A DNA stretch of 64,000 nucleotides from Algoriphagus alkaliphilus (lineage in GTDB: Bacteria; Bacteroidota; Bacteroidia; Cytophagales; Cyclobacteriaceae). Under the pieces are notes generated by a model, which did no database searches, had not been told where the DNA came from, and worked only from the letters and a program-made list of their open reading frames with translations. The DNA lies in assembly GCF_900103735.1 (NCBI RefSeq), contig NZ_FMXE01000024.1, positions 1 to 64,000 of the forward strand. The letters run 5' to 3'. The position numbers were made by a program, and so were the translations under genes. Below are positions 46,432 to 55,387 of the stretch, piece after piece; position 1 is the first letter of the stretch, and the number at the start of each line of letters is the position of its first letter.

Positions 46432-47850
46432 ATGGCTCATATACTATTAGTTGAAGACGACCTGACGTATTCCAGAATTGTAAAGACTTTTTTGGAAAAA
46501 AATAATTTTGAGGTCACCACCACTGTAAAAGTAAAAGAGGCGCAGAACATCCTTAATTCTGCAAAATACGATCTGATCATCGCTGACTTCAGATTACCGG
46601 ACGGTACCGGCATGGAACTTCTTCAATGGGCAAAGGCGAACTTCCCACAATTGCAAGTTATTCTCATTACCCATTATTCTGATATCCGTATTGCCATCAA
46701 GGCCATGAAACTCGGGGCATTTGAATACATCACCAAACCCATCAACCCGGATGAATTGCTAGCCACCGTCAAGGAGTCTCTGGCTCAAAAAACCGAATTA
46801 AAAAGCGAAACCGTACCTGAAAGACCGCATAAAATCTCCAAACCAAAATCTCACAATCCCTATGTACTTGGAGAATCACAAGAAGCTCAAAAACTGGAAA
46901 AACACATCCAACTTGTAGCACCGACGGATTTGAGTGTGTTGGTATTAGGCGAAACAGGTACAGGTAAGGAGTTGATCTCAAAACGGATTCATGAATTTTC
47001 GAACCGAAAAGAAGGACCTTTTGTAGCCATTGACTGTGGGGCTTTGCCCAAAGAACTAGCCGGAAGTGAATTATTCGGCCATGTCAAAGGAGCCTTCACC
47101 GGTGCATTGGACAATAAAACCGGACATTTTGAATCCGCAAACGGAGGCACCATTTTTCTGGACGAAATCGGGAATCTCAGCTATGAAGTTCAGATTCAGT
47201 TGCTAAGAGCTATTCAGGAGCGGAAAATCCGAAAAATCGGTGGAAACAAAGAAATAGAAATCGATGTGCGAATCATTGCTGCCACCAATGAAAATCTAAT
47301 CTCCCAATCCGGTGAGGGCATTTTCAGAGAAGATTTGTATCATAGACTGAATGAATTCACACTTCATGCCATTGCTCTGCGAAACAGAAAAGCGGATTTA
47401 GAATATTTCGTAGGTGATTTTCTTAAAGAAAGCAATGAGCGACTCCAAAAATCGATAAAGAGTCTGAGTCCGGCTGTTTGGGATATTTTTTACAACTATG
47501 ACTGGCCCGGAAATCTCCGTGAACTTCGAAACATCATCAAGCGGGCAGTACTGCTCTCCACCGGTGAAAAAATAGAAAAAGAGGCTTTACCGCTGGAGCT
47601 TTATGATTCCGCATTCTTACCGGAACGATCCACACAATCCGGCGCAACCTTCTCCTCCAACACCGGGGGTTCTGCTATAAATCAACCAGCTTCAGCTACG
47701 GACTATAAGTCTCAATGGAAAGAGCAAGAGAAGGAACTGATTCAAAAAGTGCTTCAAGACACACGGTTTAATAAGTCCAAAACCGCACGAATCTTGAACA
47801 TGGATCGGAAAACCTTATACAGCAAAATCGAAAAATACGGCCTGGAGTGA
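46432..47850 (+). CDS. NtrC-family sigma-54-dependent response regulator
   Basis: Transcription activator of 472 residues. Receiver domain 1-120 with acidic pocket Asp9-Asp10, phosphoacceptor Asp52 (LIIADFRLPDG), Thr80 and Lys102. AAA+ domain about 140-385: Walker A GETGTGKE (173-180), sigma-54 contact loop GAFTGA (220-225), Walker B IFLDEI (241-246). C-terminal Fis-type helix-turn-helix about 430-472 (LIQKVLQDTRFNKSKTARILNMDRKTLYSKIEKYGL). All parts for phosphorylation-dependent open-complex formation are intact. The gene converges with the hybrid kinase at 47853 (stops two bases apart), and a sigma-54 promoter lies 0.5 kb upstream. Confidence 0.96.
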   Translation: MAHILLVEDDLTYSRIVKTFLEKNNFEVTTTVKVKEAQNILNSAKYDLIIADFRLPDGTGMELLQWAKANFPQLQVILITHYSDIRIAIKAMKLGAFEYITKPINPDELLATVKESLAQKTELKSETVPERPHKISKPKSHNPYVLGESQEAQKLEKHIQLVAPTDLSVLVLGETGTGKELISKRIHEFSNRKEGPFVAIDCGALPKELAGSELFGHVKGAFTGALDNKTGHFESANGGTIFLDEIGNLSYEVQIQLLRAIQERKIRKIGGNKEIEIDVRIIAATNENLISQSGEGIFREDLYHRLNEFTLHAIALRNRKADLEYFVGDFLKESNERLQKSIKSLSPAVWDIFYNYDWPGNLRELRNIIKRAVLLSTGEKIEKEALPLELYDSAFLPERSTQSGATFSSNTGGSAINQPASATDYKSQWKEQEKELIQKVLQDTRFNKSKTARILNMDRKTLYSKIEKYGLE

Positions 47851-47852
47851 TC

Positions 47853-50351
47853 TCAGACCATTTCTGAAATTTTATCCTTCAGCGCCAGCAGGGTTCCCCG
47901 TGTTTCTGCGTCCAGCTGATTGAGCATTTCCTGAATGCCCTGTTGGTTGTTAAGTTTTAGGTTGTTTTCGATTTTGCGCGCAATAGGTCCGGCTTGGCTT
48001 TTGATTTGGCCCAGTCTACTCCCTAATTGATGGCAGATTTCGAGGATTTCAGACCAGCGATCATTCAGTCTTGCCCGTGTGATTTTTTGTAGATCTGTCT
48101 CGGTCTCGCGGATAAGATCACGGATAATATCGGCCAGTAATTCTTGATCTCCCATGCAAAATTTATCCAAATCGAAAAGGTTAACAACTTCAGCAGTAAT
48201 TTCCACTTGGTCTAACTCCTGATCGGCAACCTTCAAACGATCCGGGAAAAAATTACCGAGAACCGAAATAAGCTTTTTCTCCTGAAATGGCTTCAAAATC
48301 AATTCATCAAAGCCTTCTGCAACCAGTCGCTCTTTCTCCTCCACAAAGACATTTGCAGTCATAGCCAACAGCGGCAATTTTAGGAATTTGGGGAAATTCC
48401 GGATTGATTTTGCCACATCAAATCCTGAAAATTCAGGCATCTGTATATCGATCATGGCCAAATCCAAAGCTATTGGTTCAAAATCATCCCTAAAAAAGCG
48501 ACCTCCCGGAAAAGAAATCACATTGGCTCCGAAATAGCGCAATACCGTCTCCAAATACTTCAGGCCAACCCGATCATCATCGATTACCATAATATTCAAT
48601 CCTGACAAGTCAATGAATTTGCCTTCTGCGGGGATTTCCGGGATAATCTGGACAGGGCTCAATTCCATAGGAATTACGATCCTCATCGTGGTCCCGATAC
48701 CCGGGACGCTTTCAGCATTGAGTTCCCCTTCCATCAGGGTAACCAAGCGCTGAACGATCGCCAAGCCCAAGCCAGTTCCTCCAAATTTCCTGGAAATCGA
48801 AGCATCCGCCTGATCAAATTCCCGGAAAACTTTGACAAGCTCCTCCGGATTCATCCCGATACCTGAATCCTGAATGCTGATCTCCAGTTGATTTTCCGCC
48901 CATTTCACACCAACTTCTACTTTTCCTTCCTGAGTAAATTTGAATGCATTGCTCAGGAGGTTATTCATCACCTGTTTGATTCTTAAGGCATCACCAACTA
49001 GCCATTGCGCATCAGGCAGTTCCAAATCCCATAAAAATTCCAGCTTTTTGTCTTTTGCTGTCAACTCAAAGAAACTCTGAATTGCCCCAAAAAGCTCCAA
49101 TGGGTCAAATGGGTATTTTTCCAACTTTAGCTTTCCTGCTTCCAACTTTGAAAAATCAAGAATGTCATCGACTATCTCCATCAGGGTATCGGAGGCAAAA
49201 CCGATCATTTTCAAATGTGACTGCTGATTTGATTCCAGGGATGACTTTTCCAAAATCGCTCTGTAACCCTGAATTACGTGCAATGGATTACGGATTTCAT
49301 GGCTCATGTTGGCCAAAAATTCCTGTTTGGATTTCGCCAATTGATCCGACTTCCTTCGGGATACCTCTAAATCTTCCTGGTAAGTTTTGTTGATGTTGAT
49401 TTCCTTCAGAATAGAGAGTACAAGAAAAGCGGTTCCTAAAACCGCAATAATTACCACGATAATCAAGAAAAAAGTAACATCGAAGACGAGCCCCGAGGCC
49501 TGTTCACTTTGCTCATTCGATGCCAAAATCGCTTTGGATTGAAGATCTGCAATCAACGTTTGGATTGTGATTCCAATTTCATTTTGTTTTTGGGAAAGTG
49601 AGGCTTCCAAAGTGGCCAATTTTTGTCGCTGGAAAGTCTCCTCTTTGTAAATCTTGTTGATCACTCCCCGCAAGGAATACAATACACTGTCCAAATTTTC
49701 AGTTTGCGAGGATTGCAAGAAGTTTTGTGCATTCTCATCCCGCAGTTTTTTCAGATAGGTGATCAAACGATCCTCGTCTCTGGAAATAATCCCTTTCCTC
49801 AGCTCCTGACGGCTGTTAGTTTGTTCCTTAAGTTCGTTGTATATAAATTTTTTAGGGTTCAATTCCCTCAATGGCCTATATTCCAGATTTTGAGCACGGC
49901 GGCGGATTCCAATTTCCACCTTGTTGAGTGCTTCCTGAGAAAAATTCCGGGTGTCAAGATTCCTTTTGACTTCATACAAGTCTACAAAGCCATTGATCAG
50001 AACAGCGAGATTATCTCTGATGATTTGAACACTTTGCTTTTCCAAGGTATCGACAGCCAAGGTATCAAGCTGGTCAAGCTTAATCTGAAGCTGAGCGATT
50101 GTGGAGTCATTGACACGGGCATCTGTCCTTAGGTTATCTCCTCCAACACGGGTGATTCTAAAAATCTCAGATTGAAGGTTATTCAGGAGTTCCAACTTTT
50201 TGTTGGGCTGTGCCAACTGTCTGACGGAATCCTCTAATTGATTTAGGGTATAATAAGTCAGGCCCGCAACACTAACGAGAATAAACGTAGCCAAAAAAAA
50301 TCCGGCGGCTACTTTCTTTCCAGTAGAAATAATTGATTTAAAGGGCTTCAT
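47853..50351 (-). CDS. Hybrid sensor histidine kinase with Hpt domain
   Basis: Membrane kinase of 832 residues. Membrane helices at 16-36 and 291-314 enclose a periplasmic sensor of about 250 residues that is helical and resembles a four-helix-bundle/HBM-type domain. There is no HAMP; a short coiled coil leads to HisKA with His351 (FLANMSHEIRNPL), HATPase with N box NNLLSNAFKF (463-472), DSGIGM and GGTGLGLAIVQRL (524-536), a receiver with Asp635 (LAMIDIQMPEFSG), and a C-terminal Hpt with His774 (EICHQLGSRLG). The full phosphorelay H-D-H can end at Asp52 of the convergent NtrC-type regulator. Co-transcribed with the upstream DsrE gene (47-bp gap). Confidence 0.95.
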   Translation of the reverse strand: MKPFKSIISTGKKVAAGFFLATFILVSVAGLTYYTLNQLEDSVRQLAQPNKKLELLNNLQSEIFRITRVGGDNLRTDARVNDSTIAQLQIKLDQLDTLAVDTLEKQSVQIIRDNLAVLINGFVDLYEVKRNLDTRNFSQEALNKVEIGIRRRAQNLEYRPLRELNPKKFIYNELKEQTNSRQELRKGIISRDEDRLITYLKKLRDENAQNFLQSSQTENLDSVLYSLRGVINKIYKEETFQRQKLATLEASLSQKQNEIGITIQTLIADLQSKAILASNEQSEQASGLVFDVTFFLIIVVIIAVLGTAFLVLSILKEININKTYQEDLEVSRRKSDQLAKSKQEFLANMSHEIRNPLHVIQGYRAILEKSSLESNQQSHLKMIGFASDTLMEIVDDILDFSKLEAGKLKLEKYPFDPLELFGAIQSFFELTAKDKKLEFLWDLELPDAQWLVGDALRIKQVMNNLLSNAFKFTQEGKVEVGVKWAENQLEISIQDSGIGMNPEELVKVFREFDQADASISRKFGGTGLGLAIVQRLVTLMEGELNAESVPGIGTTMRIVIPMELSPVQIIPEIPAEGKFIDLSGLNIMVIDDDRVGLKYLETVLRYFGANVISFPGGRFFRDDFEPIALDLAMIDIQMPEFSGFDVAKSIRNFPKFLKLPLLAMTANVFVEEKERLVAEGFDELILKPFQEKKLISVLGNFFPDRLKVADQELDQVEITAEVVNLFDLDKFCMGDQELLADIIRDLIRETETDLQKITRARLNDRWSEILEICHQLGSRLGQIKSQAGPIARKIENNLKLNNQQGIQEMLNQLDAETRGTLLALKDKISEMV

Positions 50352-50398
50352 ACATTTAGGTAGGAACCCTCAATTATTCAATAATTATTCCAAGCTTG

Positions 50399-50941
50399 TC
50401 AAAACTTCAATAAAACATACCCTTGGGGAACGTAGGTAGTGATGGTAGTCAAGGCAGAATGTGCAATCGTAACTCCCGGCCAAAGGTCTGCAGTTTTAAG
50501 ATTCCGAGCGATCAGAGATTGTCCACAGACATAAACATCCGCTCCAGCTTCTTTCAAAGCCTCATAAACTTTAAGATTAGGGTTGGCTACTTCAAACTTT
50601 TTTTGATAATTCTCATCATTGAGCAAGGTGAAAATTGCGCCGCCATGAATGATGACTTTCACTTTCATTTTATCCTTTGGCACTCCCGCAAGTCCGTGAA
50701 GATTCATCATTCGTGCGACATTGTCCACCCAGCGGGAGATCTCTTTGTTGTCTTCAGCGGCTGAAGTAAGGTCTACAATAATTTTATATTCCAAAGATGG
50801 ATCAGGCCGTTCTTTTGCATCAGCTATTTCATAAATTCCTCCAAAACCATTGACAATAGGAAATTGGGGAGTCTGGGCTTGAGATAGTACAGCAAGGAAA
50901 AGGGAAAAAACGAATAACGTGAATTTAAGGATTGTTCGCAT
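50399..50941 (-). CDS. Exported DsrE-family protein
   Basis: Protein of 180 residues from the ATG at 50941, which gives a clean signal peptide (MRTILKFTLFVFSLFLAVLSQAQ); a longer frame lacks one. The mature part is a DsrE/DsrF-like sulfur-relay fold: YKIIVDLTSAAEDNKEISRWVDNVARMMNLHGLAGVPKDKMKVKVIIHGGAIFTLLND, YEALKEAGADVYVCGQSLIARN, and ITTYVPQGYVLLKF. The conserved Cys in VYVCGQSL is the usual active Cys position. Periplasmic DsrE-like proteins of Bacteroidota have no settled role. Its position 47 bp upstream of the hybrid kinase suggests a sensory or redox link. Confidence 0.88.
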   Translation of the reverse strand: MRTILKFTLFVFSLFLAVLSQAQTPQFPIVNGFGGIYEIADAKERPDPSLEYKIIVDLTSAAEDNKEISRWVDNVARMMNLHGLAGVPKDKMKVKVIIHGGAIFTLLNDENYQKKFEVANPNLKVYEALKEAGADVYVCGQSLIARNLKTADLWPGVTIAHSALTTITTYVPQGYVLLKF

Positions 50942-50994
50942 CAGGAAGAATTTTGGCGAAAAGTAACTAAAAATCAAACTTCAAAAAGTCCGTT

Positions 50995-51028
50995 AGTAAA
51001 AAAAGCCTAACCGAAGAACGATTAGGCT
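50995..51028 (-). terminator. Terminator of tRNA-Leu gene
   Basis: AAAGCCTAA pairs with TTAGGCTTT around CCGAAGAACGA; on the minus strand the stem is followed by a T run. It lies a few bases beyond the tRNA 3' end. Confidence 0.88.
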
Positions 51029-51031
51029 TTG

Positions 51032-51115
51032 TGCGCACGAGAAGATTCGAACTTCCACACCCGTAAGGGCACCACCCCCTCAAAGTGGCGTGTCTACCAA
51101 TTTCACCACGTGCGC
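51032..51115 (-). tRNA. tRNA-Leu (GAG)
   Basis: Class II tRNA of 84 nt. Acceptor stem GCGCACG (51109-51115 on the plus strand reads cgtgcgc) pairs with CGTGCGC at 51033-51039, discriminator A. D arm GGTGAAATTGGTAGACAC, anticodon arm CCACT-TTGAGGG-GGTGG giving anticodon GAG for CUC/CUU, long variable arm with GCCC/GGGT, and T arm with GTTCGAATC. The CCA end is not encoded. A hairpin terminator follows. Confidence 0.97.
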
Positions 51116-51193
51116 GGTTAGGGTCTGCAAAAGTAGAAATCCAAGCCAATTGAAACAAACAGGAATCAGGGATTTCTTTACTTTTTTTCCAAT

Positions 51194-52078
51194 TTATCCA
51201 AAAACCTTCTTTTCAGCTGATTGAAGCGTGTTGTAAAGCAGCGCTGCGATGGTCATAGGTCCTACTCCACCGGGAACTGGTGTAATTGCTGCTGCTTTTT
51301 CTGCTACTTCATCAAATTTCACATCTCCGATCAATCGGAACCCTGACTTCTTGGAAGCGTCTTGGATGCGGTGAATTCCCACATCAATCACCACAGCACC
51401 TGGCTTCACCATATCCGCAGTTACAAATTCAGGCTTTCCAATCGCTACTATTAAAATATCGGCAGATCGGCAGATTTCAGGAAGATTTTGAGTTTTGCTG
51501 TGAGTCAGGGTCACCGTGGCATTTCCGGGATAGCCATTTCTGGCCATCAAGATACTCATCGGGCTGCCCACAATATGGCTTCGACCAATGACTACGCAGT
51601 GTTTGCCGGCAGTTTCGATCTCATATCTTTTCAATAATTCCACAATCCCGTAGGGAGTTGCAGCTACATAGGCAGGCCAATTCAAAGTCATCCGACCAAC
51701 GTTTGCCGGGGTGAACCCATCGACATCTTTTTCTGGCCTGATTTTATTGGTGACTTTGTCAACGGAAATATGCTTGGGAAGCGGCAGTTGAACAATCAAT
51801 CCGTCGATATCCGGGTTATTGTTGATGTCCTCCACCATGTTTAGGAGATCCTCCTCAGTTACATCAGATTCCAGACGGACTAGCGTGGATTTGAAGCCCA
51901 CTTCTTCACAGGCTTTTACTTTTGCACCTACATAGGTTTGGCTTGCCCCATCACTTCCCACCAACACCGCCGCCAAATGTGGGGTTTTTCCACCCCCTGC
52001 TCTTATTTCAGCTACACGGACTGCGATTTCTGACTTGATTTCTTGAGCGGTTTGTTTTCCGTCGATGATTGTAGGCAT
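51194..52078 (-). CDS. folD: Methylenetetrahydrofolate dehydrogenase/cyclohydrolase
   Basis: Bifunctional one-carbon enzyme of 294 residues: oxidises 5,10-methylene-THF to methenyl-THF with NADP+ and hydrolyses it to 10-formyl-THF. Landmarks are the active-site Tyr49 and Lys53 in [14 protein letters not shown], the [12 protein letters not shown] loop, [13 protein letters not shown], the NADP motif [21 protein letters not shown], and the C-terminal [16 protein letters not shown]. Length is standard. Same strand as lepA, but the four-helix-bundle gene and its repeats lie between them. Confidence 0.97.
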   Translation of the reverse strand: MPTIIDGKQTAQEIKSEIAVRVAEIRAGGGKTPHLAAVLVGSDGASQTYVGAKVKACEEVGFKSTLVRLESDVTEEDLLNMVEDINNNPDIDGLIVQLPLPKHISVDKVTNKIRPEKDVDGFTPANVGRMTLNWPAYVAATPYGIVELLKRYEIETAGKHCVVIGRSHIVGSPMSILMARNGYPGNATVTLTHSKTQNLPEICRSADILIVAIGKPEFVTADMVKPGAVVIDVGIHRIQDASKKSGFRLIGDVKFDEVAEKAAAITPVPGGVGPMTIAALLYNTLQSAEKKVFG

Positions 52079-52105
52079 ATTTATCTTTTAAGTTTTAATT
52101 TAAAA

Positions 52106-52131
52106 TGCGAAGTACGAAATACGAAATACGG
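52106..52131 (+). repeat. Iterated TACGAAA words, left flank of four-helix-bundle gene
   Basis: ATGCGAAGTACGAAATACGA continues as AATACG: the word TACGAAA is repeated. It is the inverted partner of the island at 52541-52591; both have a TTAA just outside. Confidence 0.7.
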
Positions 52132-52150
52132 CCCAAGTCCTCTTACAACC

Positions 52151-52513
52151 TCATTTCGGGAAATTGGAGCGGGCAGTTTTTAAACTTGCTACAAAAATTG
52201 AAATCAATTCATCTACTTCTTTGAGCAGTTGATCAAATTCAATTCTCAAAGATTCGTCATGATTGAATTTCTGAAGGAGTTCCAAGAAAAATTGACTTTC
52301 ATCAGCCTCTTCTTCCACAATCTTTAATTTATTTATAAAATCAGCATTTGACTTTGCTCTCATTGCAGCTCGATAATTTGCAGCTATCGAACTTGAGCAC
52401 CTAAGCAACTGATTAACATAATTATTGTACTCCCGCGAATGCGGGATTTTCGAACAAAGAAGCCAAACATCAATAGCGAATTTTTTGGTTCGATCTTTTA
52501 ATGCTTGGCTCAT
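52151..52513 (-). CDS. Four-helix-bundle protein (23S rRNA IVP / S23 type)
   Basis: Protein of 120 residues predicted as four helices: LKDRTKKFAIDVWLLCSKIPHSREYNNYVNQLLRCSSSIAANYRAAMRAKSNADFINKLKIVEEEADESQFFLELLQKF. The S-S-I-A-A-N-Y-x-A-x-x-A-x-S text and E-E-A-D-E-S are signatures of the family, first met as ORFs in 23S rRNA intervening sequences and related to the Avd accessory of diversity-generating retroelements. Function is unknown. Here it sits between lepA and folD, framed by iterated repeats in inverted orientation, so it appears to be a stand-alone insertion. No rRNA or reverse transcriptase is nearby. Confidence 0.92.
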   Translation of the reverse strand: MSQALKDRTKKFAIDVWLLCSKIPHSREYNNYVNQLLRCSSSIAANYRAAMRAKSNADFINKLKIVEEEADESQFFLELLQKFNHDESLRIEFDQLLKEVDELISIFVASLKTARSNFPK

Positions 52514-52540
52514 TTTACAATTTCAGGTCTGAAGTTCTTA

Positions 52541-52591
52541 AATCTCGTTATTCGTACCTCGTATCTCGTACCTCGTATTTCGTATTTCTTA
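52541..52591 (+). repeat. Iterated CGTAYYTCGTA words, right flank of four-helix-bundle gene
   Basis: CTCGTTATTCGTACCTCGTA continues with TCTCGTACCTCGTATTTCGT and ATTTC. Its reverse complement begins GAAATACGAAATACGA, matching the left island in inverted orientation and with an outer TTAA. Confidence 0.7.
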
Positions 52592-52598
52592 ATTCAGA

Positions 52599-54386
52599 TT
52601 AGTCCAGCTTCAACACTGCCATAAACGCCTCCTGAGGGATCTCGACGTTGCCGACTTGTCTCATTCGCTTCTTTCCTTTTTTCTGCTTTTCGAGGAGTTT
52701 ACGCTTACGCGAAATATCACCCCCGTAGCATTTTGCCAATACGTTTTTACGCATGGCCTTTACGGTTTCTCTGGCAATGATCTTCTGACCAATAGCCGCC
52801 TGGATGGCGATTTCAAACATTTGTCTTGGAACCAAATCCTTCAGTTTCTCACAAAGTCTTCTGCCCCAATCGTATGCTTTATCCCGGTGAACTACTGCGG
52901 ACAAGGCGTCAACCGGCTCCGCGTTAAGCATCACATCCAATCGCACCATGTTGGAAATCCGGTATCCGATCAACTCATAATCCAGCGAAGCGTAGCCTCT
53001 TGAGATTGTTTTCAGCTTGTCAAAGAAATCAAAAACAATCTCAGCCAAAGGCATATCAAAAGAAAGTTCTACGCGCTCAGCAGTGAGATAAACCTGATTC
53101 TTGATCAGCCCACGCTTATCCATACATAGAGTAATCACTGCTCCGACATATTCTGATGCGGTAATGATGGAAGCTTTTACATAAGGCTCTTCGATATGTT
53201 TCATCCGCGAAGGATCAGGCATATCAGAGGGCGCATTGATGAGCTGATAGGTATCGTTGGTCATGAGGGCTTTGAACTGCACCGAGGGAACAGTGGTGAT
53301 CACCGTCATGTCGAATTCACGCTCCAGACGCTCCTGAATGATCTCCATGTGGAGCATTCCCAAGAATCCGCAACGAAATCCAAAGCCCAAAGCCATGGAA
53401 GTTTCAGGTTCCCAAACCAACGATGCATCATTTAATTGGAGTTTCTCCATCGAGTAGCGAAGCTCCTCATAGTCGGTGGTCTCAACCGGGTAAATCCCGG
53501 CAAAAACCATCGGTTTTACGTTTTCAAAACCTTGAATTGCAGCCTCGCAAGGACGTTTGACATGGGTAATCGTATCACCCACTTTGATTTCCTTAGCCAC
53601 CTTCACTCCGGAGATCAGGTAGCCTACGTTACCGGCACTCATGGTTTGCTGCGGAATTTGGTTCAATCCCAAAATCCCGATTTCATCAGCCTCGTATTCC
53701 TTGCCCGTGTTGACAAATTTGATTTTATCTCCTTTGCTGAAGGTGCCATTGAATATCCTAAAAATCACCTCGACACCGCGGAAGGGATTGTACACTGAAT
53801 CAAAAATCATCGCCTGAAGTGGTGCGTCCGGATCACCTTTTGGAGCCGGTATTCTGTTGACCACAGCTTTGAGAATGTCCTCAATACCCAAACCTGCTTT
53901 GCCGGAGGCCAAAATAATATCTTCTCTTTTACAACCGATCAGATCAATCACCTCATCAGCGACAGTTTCGGGATCTGCACCGGGTAAATCTATTTTATTC
54001 AAAACAGGGATGATTTCCAAATCATGGTTCAGTGCCAAATAAAGATTTGAAATCGTCTGGGCTTCCACCCCTTGCGAAGCATCCACAATCAAAAGTGCGC
54101 CTTCACACGCTGCAATTGACCGGGAGACCTCATAGGAAAAATCAACGTGTCCGGGCGTGTCAATCAGGTTGAGGATGTATTCCTCGCCTTCGTAGGAGTA
54201 TTTCATTTGGATCGCATGAGACTTAATCGTGATACCACGCTCTCGTTCCAAATCCATGTTATCCAACAACTGGTTTTGCATATCCCGGTCTGAAACCGTG
54301 TTTGTTGTCTGCAATAACCTATCCGCCAATGTACTCTTCCCATGATCGATATGGGCGATGATACAGAAATTTCTTATGTTTTTCAT
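52599..54386 (-). CDS. lepA: Elongation factor 4 (LepA)
   Basis: Ribosome-associated translational GTPase of 595 residues that acts on stalled or remodelled elongation and biogenesis states. GTPase motifs are [13 protein letters not shown] (G1, about 10-22), RERGITIKS (G2), DTPGHVDF (G3) and NKIDLPGA (G4). Domain II and the EF-G-like domains III and V follow; the unique C-terminal domain ends [26 protein letters not shown], typical of LepA. Length is standard. First gene of a leftward block followed by the inserted four-helix-bundle gene. Confidence 0.98.
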   Translation of the reverse strand: MKNIRNFCIIAHIDHGKSTLADRLLQTTNTVSDRDMQNQLLDNMDLERERGITIKSHAIQMKYSYEGEEYILNLIDTPGHVDFSYEVSRSIAACEGALLIVDASQGVEAQTISNLYLALNHDLEIIPVLNKIDLPGADPETVADEVIDLIGCKREDIILASGKAGLGIEDILKAVVNRIPAPKGDPDAPLQAMIFDSVYNPFRGVEVIFRIFNGTFSKGDKIKFVNTGKEYEADEIGILGLNQIPQQTMSAGNVGYLISGVKVAKEIKVGDTITHVKRPCEAAIQGFENVKPMVFAGIYPVETTDYEELRYSMEKLQLNDASLVWEPETSMALGFGFRCGFLGMLHMEIIQERLEREFDMTVITTVPSVQFKALMTNDTYQLINAPSDMPDPSRMKHIEEPYVKASIITASEYVGAVITLCMDKRGLIKNQVYLTAERVELSFDMPLAEIVFDFFDKLKTISRGYASLDYELIGYRISNMVRLDVMLNAEPVDALSAVVHRDKAYDWGRRLCEKLKDLVPRQMFEIAIQAAIGQKIIARETVKAMRKNVLAKCYGGDISRKRKLLEKQKKGKKRMRQVGNVEIPQEAFMAVLKLD

Positions 54387-54512
54387 AGCTATTCGTGTCG
54401 CAAAAGTAGTGAAAAAGGGGGATGATTAGTCTATCCGTTTCAGTGTTTGCATCAAATACACTTTGTTAAAATAATTTGTTGGGAAAAGGGAAAATGAGAA
54501 AGATCTTCGGTC

Positions 54513-54735
54513 AAATACAATGGAAATACTTTTTGCTGCGCAGAAGGAAATACACCTATGCTGAAATAACTTAAAGTGAAATACAATGGAAATAGATTTT
54601 GCTTCGCAAAAGAAATACGCCTACGGCGAAATAAAGTGAACCAAATGGATTTAGGCTTGCTACTTCGCTATGCCTATTTCACCGAGTACAGCGAGGTATA
54701 TCTCTATTGTATTTCCATCATATTTCAACAGTTTT
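54513..54735. repeat. GAAATACAATGGAAATA repeat, two direct copies and one inverted
   Basis: AAATACAATGGAAATA occurs at 54513-54528 and 54579-54594 (66-bp step); each is followed by a small hairpin (TTTTGCTTCGCAAAA at 54597-54611 in copy two) and a second hairpin (CGCCTACGGCG at 54618-54628) and GAAATAA.AGTG. An inverted copy (CTATTGTATTTCCA, 54704-54717) with a similar downstream part ends the block. The stretch 54387-54786 holds no gene; short frames there are repeat translations. Confidence 0.7.
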
Positions 54736-54786
54736 TCTACCGTAATTCCATTGTTTTCTACCTTTACCTCGCAAAAAACCAATTCC

Positions 54787-55326
54787 ATGCAATTCATAGC
54801 CGAAAAGAAAAAAATCCAAAACATCGGAGAATACCTGATCTACATGTATCAAATGGAAGATTTGATTCGCTCCTATCAGGGAAATATGGATGAGATCCGA
54901 CAATATGTGATTTCCCATTATCCGGTGTCGGAAGAAGAGAAACATGAAATTTCAACCTGGTTTGAAGGGATTCTGAACAAGATGCGGGCGGAGAAATCCC
55001 TGGAGCAAGGACATTTGAATGAGCTGAAAGATTTGGTGGAAACCCTCGCCCATATCCATTGGAAACTCCTGAAAACGGACAAAACCTATTTCGAAACCTA
55101 CTCCAAGGCAAAGCCCTATATTCTGAAAGCGATAATCAACTCAGCCAATGAAAATCCGGGCAACGAAATTCAGATCTGCCTCAACGGCATCTATGGACTT
55201 TTGCTTTGTAGGCTTTTAGGCAGAAAAGTACCGAACGAGCAAGTGAAAGCTGCAGAAGCTTTTGGAGATGTACTCAGCTTATTGAATTTTCATTACCAAC
55301 AACGAATTTTTATGTCGCCAAATTGA
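54787..55326 (+). CDS. DUF4924 family protein
   Basis: Cytoplasmic helical protein of 179 residues. The ATG at 54787 (MQFIAEKKKIQNIGEYLIYMYQMEDLIRSYQGNMDEI) matches the usual start of this Bacteroidota family; a longer frame runs back into the upstream repeats and is rejected. Further family text includes DLVETLAHIHWKLLKTDKTY and NEIQICLNGIYGLLLCRLLGRKV. Function unknown; the gene is found across the phylum, often near lepA-like housekeeping genes. It is followed by a decayed membrane-protein gene. Confidence 0.88.
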   Translation: MQFIAEKKKIQNIGEYLIYMYQMEDLIRSYQGNMDEIRQYVISHYPVSEEEKHEISTWFEGILNKMRAEKSLEQGHLNELKDLVETLAHIHWKLLKTDKTYFETYSKAKPYILKAIINSANENPGNEIQICLNGIYGLLLCRLLGRKVPNEQVKAAEAFGDVLSLLNFHYQQRIFMSPN

Positions 55327-55387
55327 GGTGATTGTAAGATTGGAAAATTTGAAAATAAAAAAATTGAAAGGTTTCCTATCTCAGGGA

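Noticed and set aside
51032..52595. Possible diversity-generating retroelement around the four-helix-bundle gene
   Set aside because: No reverse transcriptase, template repeat or variable-repeat target is present; only the Avd-like fold matches.
54576..54893. 105-codon forward frame before DUF4924
   Set aside because: It runs through the hairpin repeats and then overlaps DUF4924 in another frame; no protein features.
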